Below, one piece after another: positions 26,300 through 35,199 of a stretch of 64,000 nucleotides of DNA. Under the pieces are notes generated by a model that did no database searches, was not told the DNA's origin, and saw nothing but the letters and a program-made list of their open reading frames with translations. Each line of letters starts with the position of its first letter. Positions within the stretch are counted from its first letter, which is position 1. Origin of the DNA: an uncultured Granulosicoccaceae bacterium (GTDB lineage Bacteria > Pseudomonadota > Gammaproteobacteria > Granulosicoccales > Granulosicoccaceae); the NCBI GenBank assembly GCA_937930305.1, contig CALGLE010000048.1, forward strand, positions 62,001-126,000, read 5' to 3'. The translations under genes and the position numbers were made by a program.

Positions 26300-26623
26300 A
26301 TGTATAAATTTGCGTCGGTAGCGCTAGGACTCAGTGCCATAGCCCACATTGTTGTCACTATATTAAGCCAATATTCAGGCTCTGCCGTCGGGTTTGGCGC
26401 ATTCGGGTTGGTTTTTTTGTTGTTGGCTATTTTCTTATTCCGCCGCCAACGATGGGCAGCTTGGTTGTCGTTTTTACTGCTACTGGTTGGCGTTGCTCTG
26501 GCTTTAAGCGGTGTAAACACCTTCCTGGCGCCAAACCCGCTGTTTTATTCCATGGCTGCACTGAACGCGGTCGCCTTACTCACCTTATTCGTTGTACTGT
26601 GGCGTCATGGGGATAAAATCTAG
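26300..26623 (+). CDS. Small multi-helix membrane protein
   Basis: 107 residues with four probable transmembrane helices (about residues 5-22, 28-48, 52-72 and 80-102) and a short charged tail RHGDKI. I recognise no family. It overlaps the start of xdhC by 17 bases, so the two are translated from the same message. The G-rich repeat lies just before its ATG and no good Shine-Dalgarno site is visible. Confidence 0.6.
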   Translation: MYKFASVALGLSAIAHIVVTILSQYSGSAVGFGAFGLVFLLLAIFLFRRQRWAAWLSFLLLLVGVALALSGVNTFLAPNPLFYSMAALNAVALLTLFVVLWRHGDKI

Positions 26624-27557
26624 CGTAACGGATGTTCTTGAGCACGCCATTCGATGGCAGTCGGAAGGCCATGGCGTCGAACTCATCACCGTAGTCAAAA
26701 CCTTTGGCTCATCACCAAGGCCTGTCGGCAGCTTAGCCGCGGTTCGGCACGATGGGCATATGGTGGGGTCCGTCTCGGGTGGGTGCATCGAAAAGCAATT
26801 GGTTGAGCAAATTCGCAGCGGGCATAACCCTGCCCCCATTACCTACAACGTAACGGATGCAGAAGCCAAACGCTTTGGGCTCATGTGTGGTGGCAGCATT
26901 GAGCTGTTATTTGAAAACGTATCAGAGAACTCGAAACTCTCTGAACTGCAACAACGATTAAATCGAAACCAACGCACCACACGTCACTTACACGTTGCAA
27001 CCGGTGAGGTCACACTCAATGATGCCGCTGAGCAAGATCAGTTTCACTTTGATGGCGAATCGCTCATTAACATCTTGGGTGCAAACTATCACCTCATCAT
27101 CATTGGCGCGAATGAACTGTCACGTTTCACCGTTGAATTTGCCCAGGCTGTGGATTTTGAAGTAAGTGTTATTGAGCCTCGCGAAGAATTTAATGCATCG
27201 TGGCCCATACCTACTCCCACACCGATAAATCAAATGCCCGATGATGCGGTGATTGAATTGGCTCGCCACGAACATTGCGGGGTTTTAGCCCTAACGCATG
27301 ATCCAAACTTGGATGATTTGGCTTTGTTGGAAGCGTTAACAAAAAATCTCTTTTATGTTGGGGCACTGGGCTCGACAAGAAGTCATGAGAAACGACTGGC
27401 ACGATTACGACATTTTGATGCACCAGAGAACAAGCTCGACACTATCCATGCGCCGATCGGTGTGAATATTGGCAGTCGTACAGCTTCTGAAATCGCCATA
27501 TCTATCGTCGCGGAGCTTGTTAAATTGCGCGCAGAGCATCGTTTGGTCGTTAATTGA
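26607..27557 (+). CDS. xdhC: XdhC family molybdenum cofactor chaperone/sulfurase helper
   Basis: About 316 residues from the ATG at 26607 (a TTG at 26592 is a weaker option). The N-terminal XdhC/CoxI domain shows VVKTFGSSPRPVGSLAAV and GSVSGGCIEKQLVEQI. The C-terminal Rossmann domain shows FYVGALGSTRSHEKRLARL and IGVNIGSRTASEIAISIVAEL. XdhC proteins bind molybdenum cofactor, promote its sulfuration and insert it into xanthine dehydrogenase-type enzymes. Its expected client is represented here only by the fragments at 25935-26287, so it either serves a hydroxylase elsewhere or is on the way to being lost. Confidence 0.85.
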   Translation: MGIKSSVTDVLEHAIRWQSEGHGVELITVVKTFGSSPRPVGSLAAVRHDGHMVGSVSGGCIEKQLVEQIRSGHNPAPITYNVTDAEAKRFGLMCGGSIELLFENVSENSKLSELQQRLNRNQRTTRHLHVATGEVTLNDAAEQDQFHFDGESLINILGANYHLIIIGANELSRFTVEFAQAVDFEVSVIEPREEFNASWPIPTPTPINQMPDDAVIELARHEHCGVLALTHDPNLDDLALLEALTKNLFYVGALGSTRSHEKRLARLRHFDAPENKLDTIHAPIGVNIGSRTASEIAISIVAELVKLRAEHRLVVN

Positions 27558-29585
27558 TTACTCATTTACGCACGCACGCATAGCATCGAGCAGTGCACTG
27601 TGCAGGTTACGGCTTGCAACGGCGTCCCCAATACGCGCTAAATAAAACGAACCCTTTGGGTTAAGCGATGTGTACGGTGACAAGCCTTTTGTTAAGGAAT
27701 GCAAGTCCAGCTGCCCTAAGTTCATCGCATACGGTTTTAAAGCCTTATAGAGTTCATCGTTTGGTGTAACGCCGTGTTCAACGATGACATGATCGACTGT
27801 GTGTAGCTCTATGGTTTTCGTCAGAACGTGGCGTAAGCCCAGTCGCAAACGGTTGCCACTACGTTCAACAAACGCCAGTTCCTTCAAGCATTGAAATTCC
27901 ACCCCCATCAGGGCCAGATGTCGTAGTGCAACCGAAGAGGTCGTCGGTCCAAGCTCCTGTAGCAGATGCCGATCAGGGCTTACTATCGTCAAAGATGATG
28001 CCAGAGGGGCTATAACATCGGCGGTCACGGTACTTGCGTGATCCCCGACTTCGTCTAACAATAAAATATCACCCGATAAGTTTTGATGTTCAGACAAAAC
28101 ATCCCAGCTTGATAACGTCAGTTCTGCTCCCGGTGCGTTTACATGTTCCGGCCAGCCACCTGTTGCAACCACCACTAAATCACCGGGTTGCTCCAACACT
28201 TCCGTAGCTTCCACGTAGTGATTCAATTCGACTTCAACACCTAAGTGTTGAATTTCGTTTATCAGCCAATCCAGCGTGGCTTGCATTTGTTGTCGCAGGC
28301 TTCCCATGGAAGCTAGATTCAACTGGCCACCTAATCGATTAGAGGCTTCAATCAAACGAACACGGTGCCCGCGTTCTGCACTCACTCGCGCAGCTTCCAA
28401 ACCCGCTGGACCACCACCAACAACCGTTACTCGTTTCTTAAGTATCGCTGGCTGAATGATATGAGGCAGCCACAGCTCTCTTCCGGTTGCGGCATTTTGA
28501 CCACATACCGCCGGTTTTCCTTGATTGACTCGGTCAACGCAATAACCCAATCCAACACAGGGGCGAATACGATCTTCCTTGCCCGTTTTGAGTTTTTTAA
28601 CCAAGTAAGGATCGGCCATATGCGCGCGTGTCATGCCAACCAAATCCACATGGCCTTGCGCCACGGCATGTTCAGCCGTGGCGATATCCGCAATACCACC
28701 TGCGTGTAGTATGGGCACATTCACGGCCTCGCGAATGCGCCCTGCAACACTTATGTGCTCGGTTGCAGGCATTCCCATGGGTGGCACCCAACCAGCTAGG
28801 CCTAAATCATCATAGGGAGCACCCACTAATATATTAAATAGATCCACTTGCCCAGTATCTTCCAAGCGTATGGCGGCAGCTACACAATCATCGGCTGCCA
28901 ATCCACCTTCGAGTAGTTCATCCCCAGTGATGCGTAAAGACAAAACGAACTCAAAGCCAACTCGTTCACGAATAGCGGTGAGCACTTGTTCTGTTATTCG
29001 TAATCGATTTTCTAACGGGCCACCGTAGTCATCTTTGCGTTGATTCGTAAGAGGAGATAGAAACTGGCCTAACAAATGAGAATGAACCAGCACCTCAACC
29101 CCGTCAAACCCACCCTGTTGACAGCGATAAGCCGCATCAGCAAATTGAGCGATAACGCGATCGATATCCTGTTGCTCCATGACTTTGGGAAACGCTCGAT
29201 GGGCCCGCTCTCTGACAGCCGAAGGTGCAATGACCGGTAACCAGTCAGCGTTATCCCAGCTCGTGCGCCGCCCCATATGGGTGATTTGACACATCACCGC
29301 TGCACCGTTTGATTTAACACCGGCGCAAAGCTTTTGAAACCAAGGAATGACGCTATCGTCACCCGCATAAAGCTGACCAAACACCGACGGGCTATCGGGT
29401 GCAATGTTGGTGGAGCCACCGATCATCGTAAGGCCAACACCCCCTTTGGCCTTTTCTTCGTGATACGCACGATAGCGATCTTTAGGAAGCCCTCCTTCTG
29501 CAAAGCTAGGTGCGTGGGAGGTACTGACGATGCGATTACGTAATGTCAGTGATCCCACAGTAATCGGACTGAGCAGTTCGTTCAT
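27558..29585 (-). CDS. NADH:flavin oxidoreductase of the DgcA/trimethylamine dehydrogenase family
   Basis: 675 residues. An N-terminal FMN TIM barrel of the old yellow enzyme type (LLSPITVGSLTLRNRIV, CQITHMGRR) is followed by an iron-sulfur segment and a C-terminal FAD/NAD domain (VTVVGGGPAGLEAARVSAER). The cluster segment reads CVGLGYCVDRVNQ plus a later CGQN, so the second of the four Cys seen in trimethylamine dehydrogenase is Leu; as I recall, DgcA-type demethylases show a similar gap. Possible substrates are N-methylated amines, betaines or enoate compounds. It lies downstream of the double-SnoaL gene on the minus strand, inside the LacI cluster, and may act on the same pathway. Confidence 0.75.
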   Translation of the reverse strand: MNELLSPITVGSLTLRNRIVSTSHAPSFAEGGLPKDRYRAYHEEKAKGGVGLTMIGGSTNIAPDSPSVFGQLYAGDDSVIPWFQKLCAGVKSNGAAVMCQITHMGRRTSWDNADWLPVIAPSAVRERAHRAFPKVMEQQDIDRVIAQFADAAYRCQQGGFDGVEVLVHSHLLGQFLSPLTNQRKDDYGGPLENRLRITEQVLTAIRERVGFEFVLSLRITGDELLEGGLAADDCVAAAIRLEDTGQVDLFNILVGAPYDDLGLAGWVPPMGMPATEHISVAGRIREAVNVPILHAGGIADIATAEHAVAQGHVDLVGMTRAHMADPYLVKKLKTGKEDRIRPCVGLGYCVDRVNQGKPAVCGQNAATGRELWLPHIIQPAILKKRVTVVGGGPAGLEAARVSAERGHRVRLIEASNRLGGQLNLASMGSLRQQMQATLDWLINEIQHLGVEVELNHYVEATEVLEQPGDLVVVATGGWPEHVNAPGAELTLSSWDVLSEHQNLSGDILLLDEVGDHASTVTADVIAPLASSLTIVSPDRHLLQELGPTTSSVALRHLALMGVEFQCLKELAFVERSGNRLRLGLRHVLTKTIELHTVDHVIVEHGVTPNDELYKALKPYAMNLGQLDLHSLTKGLSPYTSLNPKGSFYLARIGDAVASRNLHSALLDAMRACVNE

Positions 29586-29679
29586 TTCATCAGGTAACCA
29601 AAGTCGGTGACAAAACTAAAATATGCATCGTCATACACTTGTTGTCCTCGCCTGCCAATATAAATTTCAACGCGACTAA

Positions 29680-30678
29680 TCAAGCATTCAAACCTGCCAA
29701 CACATCGTGCCCCTGTGATTTCCAAAAATGCAGTAAGTCTATGAATATCCAATTCTCAGTTAGCTTATCCCCATCACGGCGATACACATCGATCACGCGT
29801 AAATCCCCCGGGGTATCACTGGGCGGGAACCCCATAAAGCCATTGGGGGTTACCGTTAAATTTGGCCAGCCAAAAAAGGCACCGAATTCGCCTTCGGCTA
29901 AACGACAAACATGCCCATTAAAGGTTCGGTCTTTTAAGCCGGCTCGAAAAGGCCCTGAGTGTTGTTCCGCGTAGCGTTCGATGGTGTATGTAGCGCCAAT
30001 GCCCGTCGGCCCCCACCAAATCATGTCTTCATTCCAGCTGCGCCGTAATTCATCCACTAGCGATTCTCCCTGCTCGCCCCCGCGCCAAGTTTTTATGTCA
30101 TTCACCATAAAATCGATGGCTGCCAAGGTGCGTTCCCCCTCAGCGGGATCCTGCGCATCAAACATCAAACCGGTGTGCGTCATGGGACCGGGTTGAACCA
30201 ACTGCGCCGCCGTTTGTTCTGGGAATGGGTTTATGCCCACCTGCGCCATCAGATGTGGGATATCAAAGTACATCGCCGTTTCAACAATCTGGTTGTCTTC
30301 TACGCGGTTAAATTCGCAATAGCGAAGCATCACCATCTTTTGGGTTGCAGGAATGCCTAACCACGCCACATCAAACAAACCCATCAAATGCCCCATGGAC
30401 ACCACCCACACACCGGATTGATCAGGCAGTGAATTCTCACCGGCCATAAACACATCCATGCGCCGCTGCATGTGCTGAACGGCCTGCCTTAAGGGCTTCC
30501 AGAATTCAGTGGCAACGGAGTCAGCCCCAACCATTTCATCAAACGGGTGATACCCTCTCCAAAAGTAATCTGCTGACGTATGCCGAGCCAAAACGGAAAC
30601 CAGTTCGTCTGGCTTGGCGGCATCAAACGCTTGGTAAAAATCGAGAATGAGTTGTTTTTGCTGTTGAAAATCAGTCAC
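29680..30678 (-). CDS. Tandem SnoaL/NTF2-like protein 1
   Basis: 332 residues with two SnoaL/NTF2-like alpha+beta cone domains. The first covers about residues 5-150 (ILDFYQAFDAAKPDELVSVL, YFWRGYHPFDEM). The second covers about 195-330 (ELRRSWNEDMIWWGPTGIG, VIDVYRRDGDKLTENWIFID). Single-domain relatives are isomerases, cyclases or dehydratases of polyketides and steroids. Here a catabolic isomerase or dehydratase is a guess. It starts with GTG preceded by AAGG at 8 bases. It is divergent from the ABC transporter across a perfect palindrome, and a second protein of the same build lies at 38315-39286. Confidence 0.7.
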   Translation of the reverse strand: MTDFQQQKQLILDFYQAFDAAKPDELVSVLARHTSADYFWRGYHPFDEMVGADSVATEFWKPLRQAVQHMQRRMDVFMAGENSLPDQSGVWVVSMGHLMGLFDVAWLGIPATQKMVMLRYCEFNRVEDNQIVETAMYFDIPHLMAQVGINPFPEQTAAQLVQPGPMTHTGLMFDAQDPAEGERTLAAIDFMVNDIKTWRGGEQGESLVDELRRSWNEDMIWWGPTGIGATYTIERYAEQHSGPFRAGLKDRTFNGHVCRLAEGEFGAFFGWPNLTVTPNGFMGFPPSDTPGDLRVIDVYRRDGDKLTENWIFIDLLHFWKSQGHDVLAGLNA

Positions 30679-30756
30679 GTAAGTGCCTTGGGTTGAGTTT
30701 TTTTAGTCTACTTGGCGAATAAAACTTGCCAAGGCCTACATCATCAGTTTATCCTG

Positions 30757-30774
30757 TTTGCATAGGTATGCAAA
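30757..30774. promoter_or_regulatory. Palindromic operator, probably for the LacI-family regulator at 37284
   Basis: TTTGCATA, two bases GG, then TATGCAAA: perfect 8-bp arms in an 18-bp site. It lies between divergent genes (double SnoaL on the minus strand, ABC ATPase on the plus strand), 24 bases before the TTG start of the ATPase gene. Size and symmetry suit a LacI-family dimer, and a LacI-type gene lies in the cluster. Binding is inferred. Confidence 0.6.
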
Positions 30775-30798
30775 ACCGTTTTTATCTCGGAGATTTCA

Positions 30799-31851
30799 TT
30801 GGCAGAAATTCAGTTAGAGGGCCTTTCAAAACGGTGGGGAAGCTTTGTTGGGGTTGATAAATTTGACCTAACTATCGCCGATCAGGAATTTTTGGTCTTA
30901 CTCGGGCCATCGGGCTGCGGCAAAACCACCACCATGCGCATGATCGCAGGTTTGGAGGACGCTACCGAAGGCCAAATCAAAATCGATGGTCAGGTGGTGA
31001 ACGATTTGGAACCCAAAGATCGGGATGTGGCGATGGTATTTCAAAGCTACGCCCTGTATCCGAATATGAATGTGTACGAAAACATTCGCTTTCCGTTAAA
31101 AGTGCGCAATATCGATCCAGCATCCCACGACGAACGCGTTATGAAAGCCAGCGCTATGGTCGAGCTGGATGAATTTCTGAAACGTAAACCGGCCGAACTC
31201 TCTGGCGGTCAGCGCCAACGTGTTGCTCTAGCTCGAGCCATTGTGCGAAAACCCAAAGTGTTTTTAATGGACGAGCCGCTATCAAACTTAGATGCTAAGT
31301 TGCGTGTTTCGACCCGCGCACAAATCAAAAACCTCACACACGATTTGGCCGTTACCACGATCTATGTAACGCACGATCAAATTGAAGCCATGACTTTAGC
31401 CGACCGCGTTGTGGTGATGAAAGCGGGCATTGTGCAGCAGGTGGGAAGCCCCACAGAAATTTACGACACACCCGCCAATACGTTTGTCGCATCGTTTATC
31501 GGTAGCCCGGCCATGAATTTAATCGACGGTCGCTGCGAGCAAGGGCACTTCATCGCGAACCAAGTGAATATCCCAGGCATTGGCCAATCCGATGGCGGCT
31601 TTACATTGGGTTTTCGAGCTGAAGATGCCAGCATTGCAGAAGATGGCCAAGGCGAAATCACGGCCCCAATCTACGCGATCGAACTGTTAGGAGATGCCAC
31701 GATGGTGTCAGTTCGCATCAGCGGAAGCTTGGTCAGTGTGAAAGCCAACAAAAACTATCGAGCAGAAATTGGAGACACCGTTTCAATGTCGGTGCCTCCA
31801 AACATTTGTCACCTATTCGAAGCTGAATCAGGGACACGCATTGAGGCTTAA
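30799..31851 (+). CDS. ABC transporter ATP-binding protein, MalK/UgpC (CUT1) type
   Basis: 350 residues. Walker A is GPSGCGKTTTMRM, Q-loop in MVFQSYALYPNM, signature ELSGGQRQRVALARAI, Walker B VFLMDEPLSNLD and switch His in VTHDQIEAMTLADR. A C-terminal TOBE/regulatory domain follows from about residue 235. It powers uptake by the two permeases at 33278-35186. The start is a TTG with GGAG 7 bases upstream. Substrate is unknown but CUT1 systems import oligosaccharides, polyols or glycerol-phosphate-like compounds. Confidence 0.9.
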   Translation: MAEIQLEGLSKRWGSFVGVDKFDLTIADQEFLVLLGPSGCGKTTTMRMIAGLEDATEGQIKIDGQVVNDLEPKDRDVAMVFQSYALYPNMNVYENIRFPLKVRNIDPASHDERVMKASAMVELDEFLKRKPAELSGGQRQRVALARAIVRKPKVFLMDEPLSNLDAKLRVSTRAQIKNLTHDLAVTTIYVTHDQIEAMTLADRVVVMKAGIVQQVGSPTEIYDTPANTFVASFIGSPAMNLIDGRCEQGHFIANQVNIPGIGQSDGGFTLGFRAEDASIAEDGQGEITAPIYAIELLGDATMVSVRISGSLVSVKANKNYRAEIGDTVSMSVPPNICHLFEAESGTRIEA

Positions 31852-31865
31852 TAGCCTAAAACCGT

Positions 31866-31911
31866 TCCCGACGCATCGGGACAAACAATTGATGCACCCG
31901 ATGGTGCATCA
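31866..31911 (+). repeat. Two hairpins between ABC ATPase and binding-protein genes
   Basis: TCCCGA-cgca-TCGGGA (31866-31881) and TGATGCACC-cgat-GGTGCATCA (31890-31911) are perfect inverted repeats with 4-base loops and no T-tract. They lie 26 bases before the binding-protein ATG. They may stabilise mRNA or modulate expression of the binding protein. Confidence 0.55.
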
Positions 31912-31936
31912 CTTCCACTAAGAGGGGACTGTAACT

Positions 31937-33160
31937 ATGTTGTTTAAAAAAGTAGCGTTGGCCACGGCCATCGGTCTTGTGGCATCAAACGCCATGGCCG
32001 AATGTGAAATCGGTGCACGCGTAAGCATTGTTGGCAATGAGTTTCCAGCCATTCAAGCGGTGGGCTCTGCCGCGGCAGAATGCTCGGGCTCAGAAGTTAA
32101 ATCCAACCTCACCGCTGATCATCAGAAGATCAACGTTGCAGGTATGTCAGGTAATCCGGCGGAATACACCTCAGCCATCATCGCTAACTCGTCTATCGTT
32201 GCTTTGATGAACGAAGACGTGATTCGCCCATTGGATGATTTGGTGGCGAAACACGGTGCCGATTTAAAGAAAAATCAGTTGATTACCATCGACGGTAAAA
32301 TCATGGCAGTCGCCTTCATGGCGAACGCACAACACCTGGTTTATCGCAAAGACGTGTTGGAAGAAATTGGTGTTGAACCGCCAACTACTTACGAAGAAAT
32401 GCTAGCTGCAGCTGAAATGATTCGCGAGAAAGGCATCATGGATAATCCGCTTGGCGGCGCTTATGCAGCCGGCTGGAATCTGGCGCAAGAATTCAACAAT
32501 ATGTACATCGGTATGGGCGGCGACTTCTTCAAAGCAGGTACAGCGGAAGTTTCGATCAATAACGAGGCAGGTATTGCAGCACTCGAGATGATGAAGTCTT
32601 TAAGCGAATACATGAACCCAGATTTTCTGACGCATGATTCCAACGCCACGTCTGCTGAATGGAAAGCGGGTAATGTCGCGATCATGAATATGTGGGGTTC
32701 TCGTGTTGGTCCTTTACGTGAAACTGAAGGCTCTTCTCAAGAAGTGGTTGATAACACTATGATCGCCGGCCCCATGACCGTCGGTGGCGGCGAGACACCA
32801 GCAACCACTTTGTGGTGGGATGGCTGGACCGTTGCCAAGAACATCAGCGACGAAGAAGCTGAAGCCACGTTCATTGCTTTGAATCATGCGATCCGTCCCG
32901 ATATGTTGAACGAAGAAACGTCTCCGATGGCTGTTTGGCTAATCGACGGCTATGAGCCGACTCCAGCTGCAACCGGCGTATTCGATGCCGCGAATCGAGG
33001 ATCGGTTCCGTATCCGATGTTGCCTTTCCAAGGGTTGTTACACACTTCCCTTGGCGAAGAATTGTCTGACTTCATGCAAGGCAAAGAAGATGCAGCCACA
33101 GCGTTGGCTGATGTGGAAGCTGCCTACACAGCAAAGGCGAAAGAAAAAGGTTTCCTATAA
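31937..33160 (+). CDS. Extracellular solute-binding protein, CUT1 family
   Basis: 407 residues with a clear Sec signal peptide (MLFKKVALATAIGLVASNAMA, cleavage before ECEIG). The mature part has the type 1 SBP hallmarks MAVAFMANAQHLVYRKDVLEEIG and PTTYEEMLAAAEMIREKG, and a Trp-rich ligand region (TTLWWDGWTVAKN, WNLAQEF, MNMWGSRVG). Aromatic stacking residues favour a sugar-like or polyol ligand. It is the periplasmic receptor of the transporter encoded around it. Strong AGAGGGG ribosome site. Confidence 0.88.
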   Translation: MLFKKVALATAIGLVASNAMAECEIGARVSIVGNEFPAIQAVGSAAAECSGSEVKSNLTADHQKINVAGMSGNPAEYTSAIIANSSIVALMNEDVIRPLDDLVAKHGADLKKNQLITIDGKIMAVAFMANAQHLVYRKDVLEEIGVEPPTTYEEMLAAAEMIREKGIMDNPLGGAYAAGWNLAQEFNNMYIGMGGDFFKAGTAEVSINNEAGIAALEMMKSLSEYMNPDFLTHDSNATSAEWKAGNVAIMNMWGSRVGPLRETEGSSQEVVDNTMIAGPMTVGGGETPATTLWWDGWTVAKNISDEEAEATFIALNHAIRPDMLNEETSPMAVWLIDGYEPTPAATGVFDAANRGSVPYPMLPFQGLLHTSLGEELSDFMQGKEDAATALADVEAAYTAKAKEKGFL

Positions 33161-33191
33161 GCCTTAATTTTCTATAAGTCTTAATTAAGAG

Positions 33192-33226
33192 GGTATGCGA
33201 GTGAGAACATCAAGCACTCGCATACC
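33192..33226 (+). repeat. Strong hairpin between binding-protein and permease genes
   Basis: A perfect 12-bp stem, GGTATGCGAGTG/CACTCGCATACC, with an 11-base loop, lies 31 bases after the binding-protein stop and 51 before the permease ATG. There is no continuous T-tract. Such structures often protect binding-protein mRNA and lower permease expression; partial termination is the alternative. Confidence 0.7.
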
Positions 33227-33277
33227 TACCTTTCTTATCGAATTCTACTCACCGATGGGCGGCCATCTCCTGCCACT

Positions 33278-34303
33278 ATGAAACACAAAACGTTTTTCTG
33301 GTTCATATTGCCAACAGCCAGCGCCATGCTGCTGTTCATCGCGCTGCCTATCATTTCTGTCGTCACGCAATCTCTGTTCACACCACACGAGCAAGTGTTG
33401 GAAGTGGTTGAGAACTGCGGGCCATTTGGCTGTAAAGAGACAACAACCGTCAATCAAGAAGCCACACAAAAGTTACGCGATGCAAAACCTTTAGGAAAAT
33501 TCGCAGGCTTAGATATTTATTTCGATCGAGGTCATCTCGCCGTCAACGAGGTGAGCGAAGCGTGGAAGACTCGCACCGATATGTCGGACTTTTTCAATGC
33601 CTTGAGAAATCTACCGTTCTATCGAGCCATGGGATTCACGCTAACGCACACCTTCACGGTAACCCCATTACTGATTATTTTAGGATTCATTATCGCGGTT
33701 GCGGTGAACTCCTTACATCGGCATTTAAAAGGCCTTGCCATCTTCTTCTCGCTGCTCCCCATGATAGTGACCCCATTAATTGGATCGCTGATTCTATTTT
33801 GGATGGTGGACAGTCGCGGAATTGTTGGCAACGCGCTGCAGTGGCTGTTCTCCGATCCAACACTGTCTTTAAAGGCTTCTACAGGTTACACCTGGATTAT
33901 GTTGATTGTGTACGGTGTCTGGCATTCCGCACCCTTCGCCTTTGTCGTTTTCTACGCCGGCTTACAAACACTACCGCAAGACACTTTAGAGAGCTCGATG
34001 ATTGATGGTGCATCGCGTTGGCAACAAATACGCTATGTGGTCATTCCACACATCATGCCCTTGGTTACCTTTGTGGCATTAATCCAGTTAATGGACAACT
34101 TTCGAGTGTTTGAATCCATTGTTGGCTTTAGCGCACAAGCTCATGCCACGTCTTTGTCGTGGATCATATTTAATGATTTAGGTGGAGAAACTCGCGCGTT
34201 GTCATCCGCTGCCGCCACTTCAGTTCTAACTATTCTGGGCGTCGCCATCTTACTCTCTCCCGTACTGGTTCGAACTTGGCAAGATTTTAAGGTGAAGCAG
34301 TAA
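33278..34303 (+). CDS. ABC sugar-type permease 1 (MalF/UgpA-like)
   Basis: 341 residues, about six transmembrane helices, with the EAA-type loop ESSMIDGASRWQQIRYVVIPHI near residue 245. Between helix 1 and helix 2 there is an extra periplasmic loop of roughly 80 residues holding two close Cys (ENCGPFGCKE). It pairs with the following permease, whose ATG starts 1 base after this stop codon. The loop may contact the binding protein, as the P2 loop does in MalF. Confidence 0.87.
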   Translation: MKHKTFFWFILPTASAMLLFIALPIISVVTQSLFTPHEQVLEVVENCGPFGCKETTTVNQEATQKLRDAKPLGKFAGLDIYFDRGHLAVNEVSEAWKTRTDMSDFFNALRNLPFYRAMGFTLTHTFTVTPLLIILGFIIAVAVNSLHRHLKGLAIFFSLLPMIVTPLIGSLILFWMVDSRGIVGNALQWLFSDPTLSLKASTGYTWIMLIVYGVWHSAPFAFVVFYAGLQTLPQDTLESSMIDGASRWQQIRYVVIPHIMPLVTFVALIQLMDNFRVFESIVGFSAQAHATSLSWIIFNDLGGETRALSSAAATSVLTILGVAILLSPVLVRTWQDFKVKQ

Positions 34304-34304
34304 C

Positions 34305-35186
34305 ATGAAAGCAAAAGCCTTTAAACAACCCCCTGCCCTGCGCACCTTATCGTCGCTGTTTATTATCCTTTGGCTTTTCCTGGCCGCTTTTCCTTTTCTA
34401 TGGACGCTATGGGGTTCATTCAAAGTTGAATTGGATTTATTTTCCAAAGCCGATTGGACCAATGCCATCACTGGTGCTCGCACCATCGCTGAACACGGCA
34501 GCGCATTTACTGGCAATGGCTATGAAGGTGCGTGGGTACAAGAGGAGTTTTGGAAGGCCGTTATCAATACCGCGTTGGTGTGTTTCTTCGTGGTTACCAT
34601 CTCTCTCACTATTGGAACTCTGGGTGGATACGCACTATCACGCTCACAATTTCGATACACCTTTTGGTTGTTGATCACCGCCTTGATTTTTAGGGCAATG
34701 CCGCCCATCACGCTGGTGTCTGGTTATTTGCTGCCATTTTTTGAATGGAATTTATGGGGCATATTGCCCACCACGATTGTTGTGTTGGTCGCTATCAATC
34801 AACCATTCACCTTGTGGATGCTGCATAGCTTCTTCCAAAAAATTCCCAAAGAATTGGACGAAAGCGCGAAGGTCGATGGTTGCTCGCAATTTCAAGCGTT
34901 CCGACACGTCATCATTCCCGTCATGTGGCCAGGGGTCATTACGACGGGCTTGTTCAGCTTTTTGTTGGCATACAACGACTTTGCTGTCACGTCCATGCTG
35001 TTATCAAAAGAAAATCAAACCATGGTGCCAAAAATATACAGTTTTCTTGGAACCACACAAACCGAAGGCAATGTCATGTTTGCGGTTGCCGCTGTGGTTT
35101 CAGCAACCGCACCACTGTTTGTCCTGGTGATGTTTTTCCAACGGCAGATTGTGTCTGGGTTAACTCAAGGTGCGGTCAAAGGTTAA
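34305..35186 (+). CDS. ABC sugar-type permease 2 (MalG/UgpE-like)
   Basis: 293 residues, six transmembrane helices, EAA loop [20 protein letters not shown] around residue 190. A periplasmic insertion after helix 1 ([20 protein letters not shown]) is longer than in MalG. It completes the CUT1 transporter. The dehydrogenase gene begins 13 bases after its stop codon, linking transport to catabolism. Confidence 0.88.
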   Translation: MKAKAFKQPPALRTLSSLFIILWLFLAAFPFLWTLWGSFKVELDLFSKADWTNAITGARTIAEHGSAFTGNGYEGAWVQEEFWKAVINTALVCFFVVTISLTIGTLGGYALSRSQFRYTFWLLITALIFRAMPPITLVSGYLLPFFEWNLWGILPTTIVVLVAINQPFTLWMLHSFFQKIPKELDESAKVDGCSQFQAFRHVIIPVMWPGVITTGLFSFLLAYNDFAVTSMLLSKENQTMVPKIYSFLGTTQTEGNVMFAVAAVVSATAPLFVLVMFFQRQIVSGLTQGAVKG

Positions 35187-35199
35187 GTTAAGGGTACTT

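Noticed and set aside
22196-31881. TTCCCGACG.ATCGGGA found at both 22196 and 31865, considered as a dispersed repeat
   Set aside because: The first copy is part of the riboswitch stem and the second is a simple 6-bp hairpin. Two short copies do not make a repeat family.
33562-34005. Second open frame within the first permease gene
   Set aside because: Out-of-frame shadow of a well-supported membrane protein, lacking helices or known motifs.
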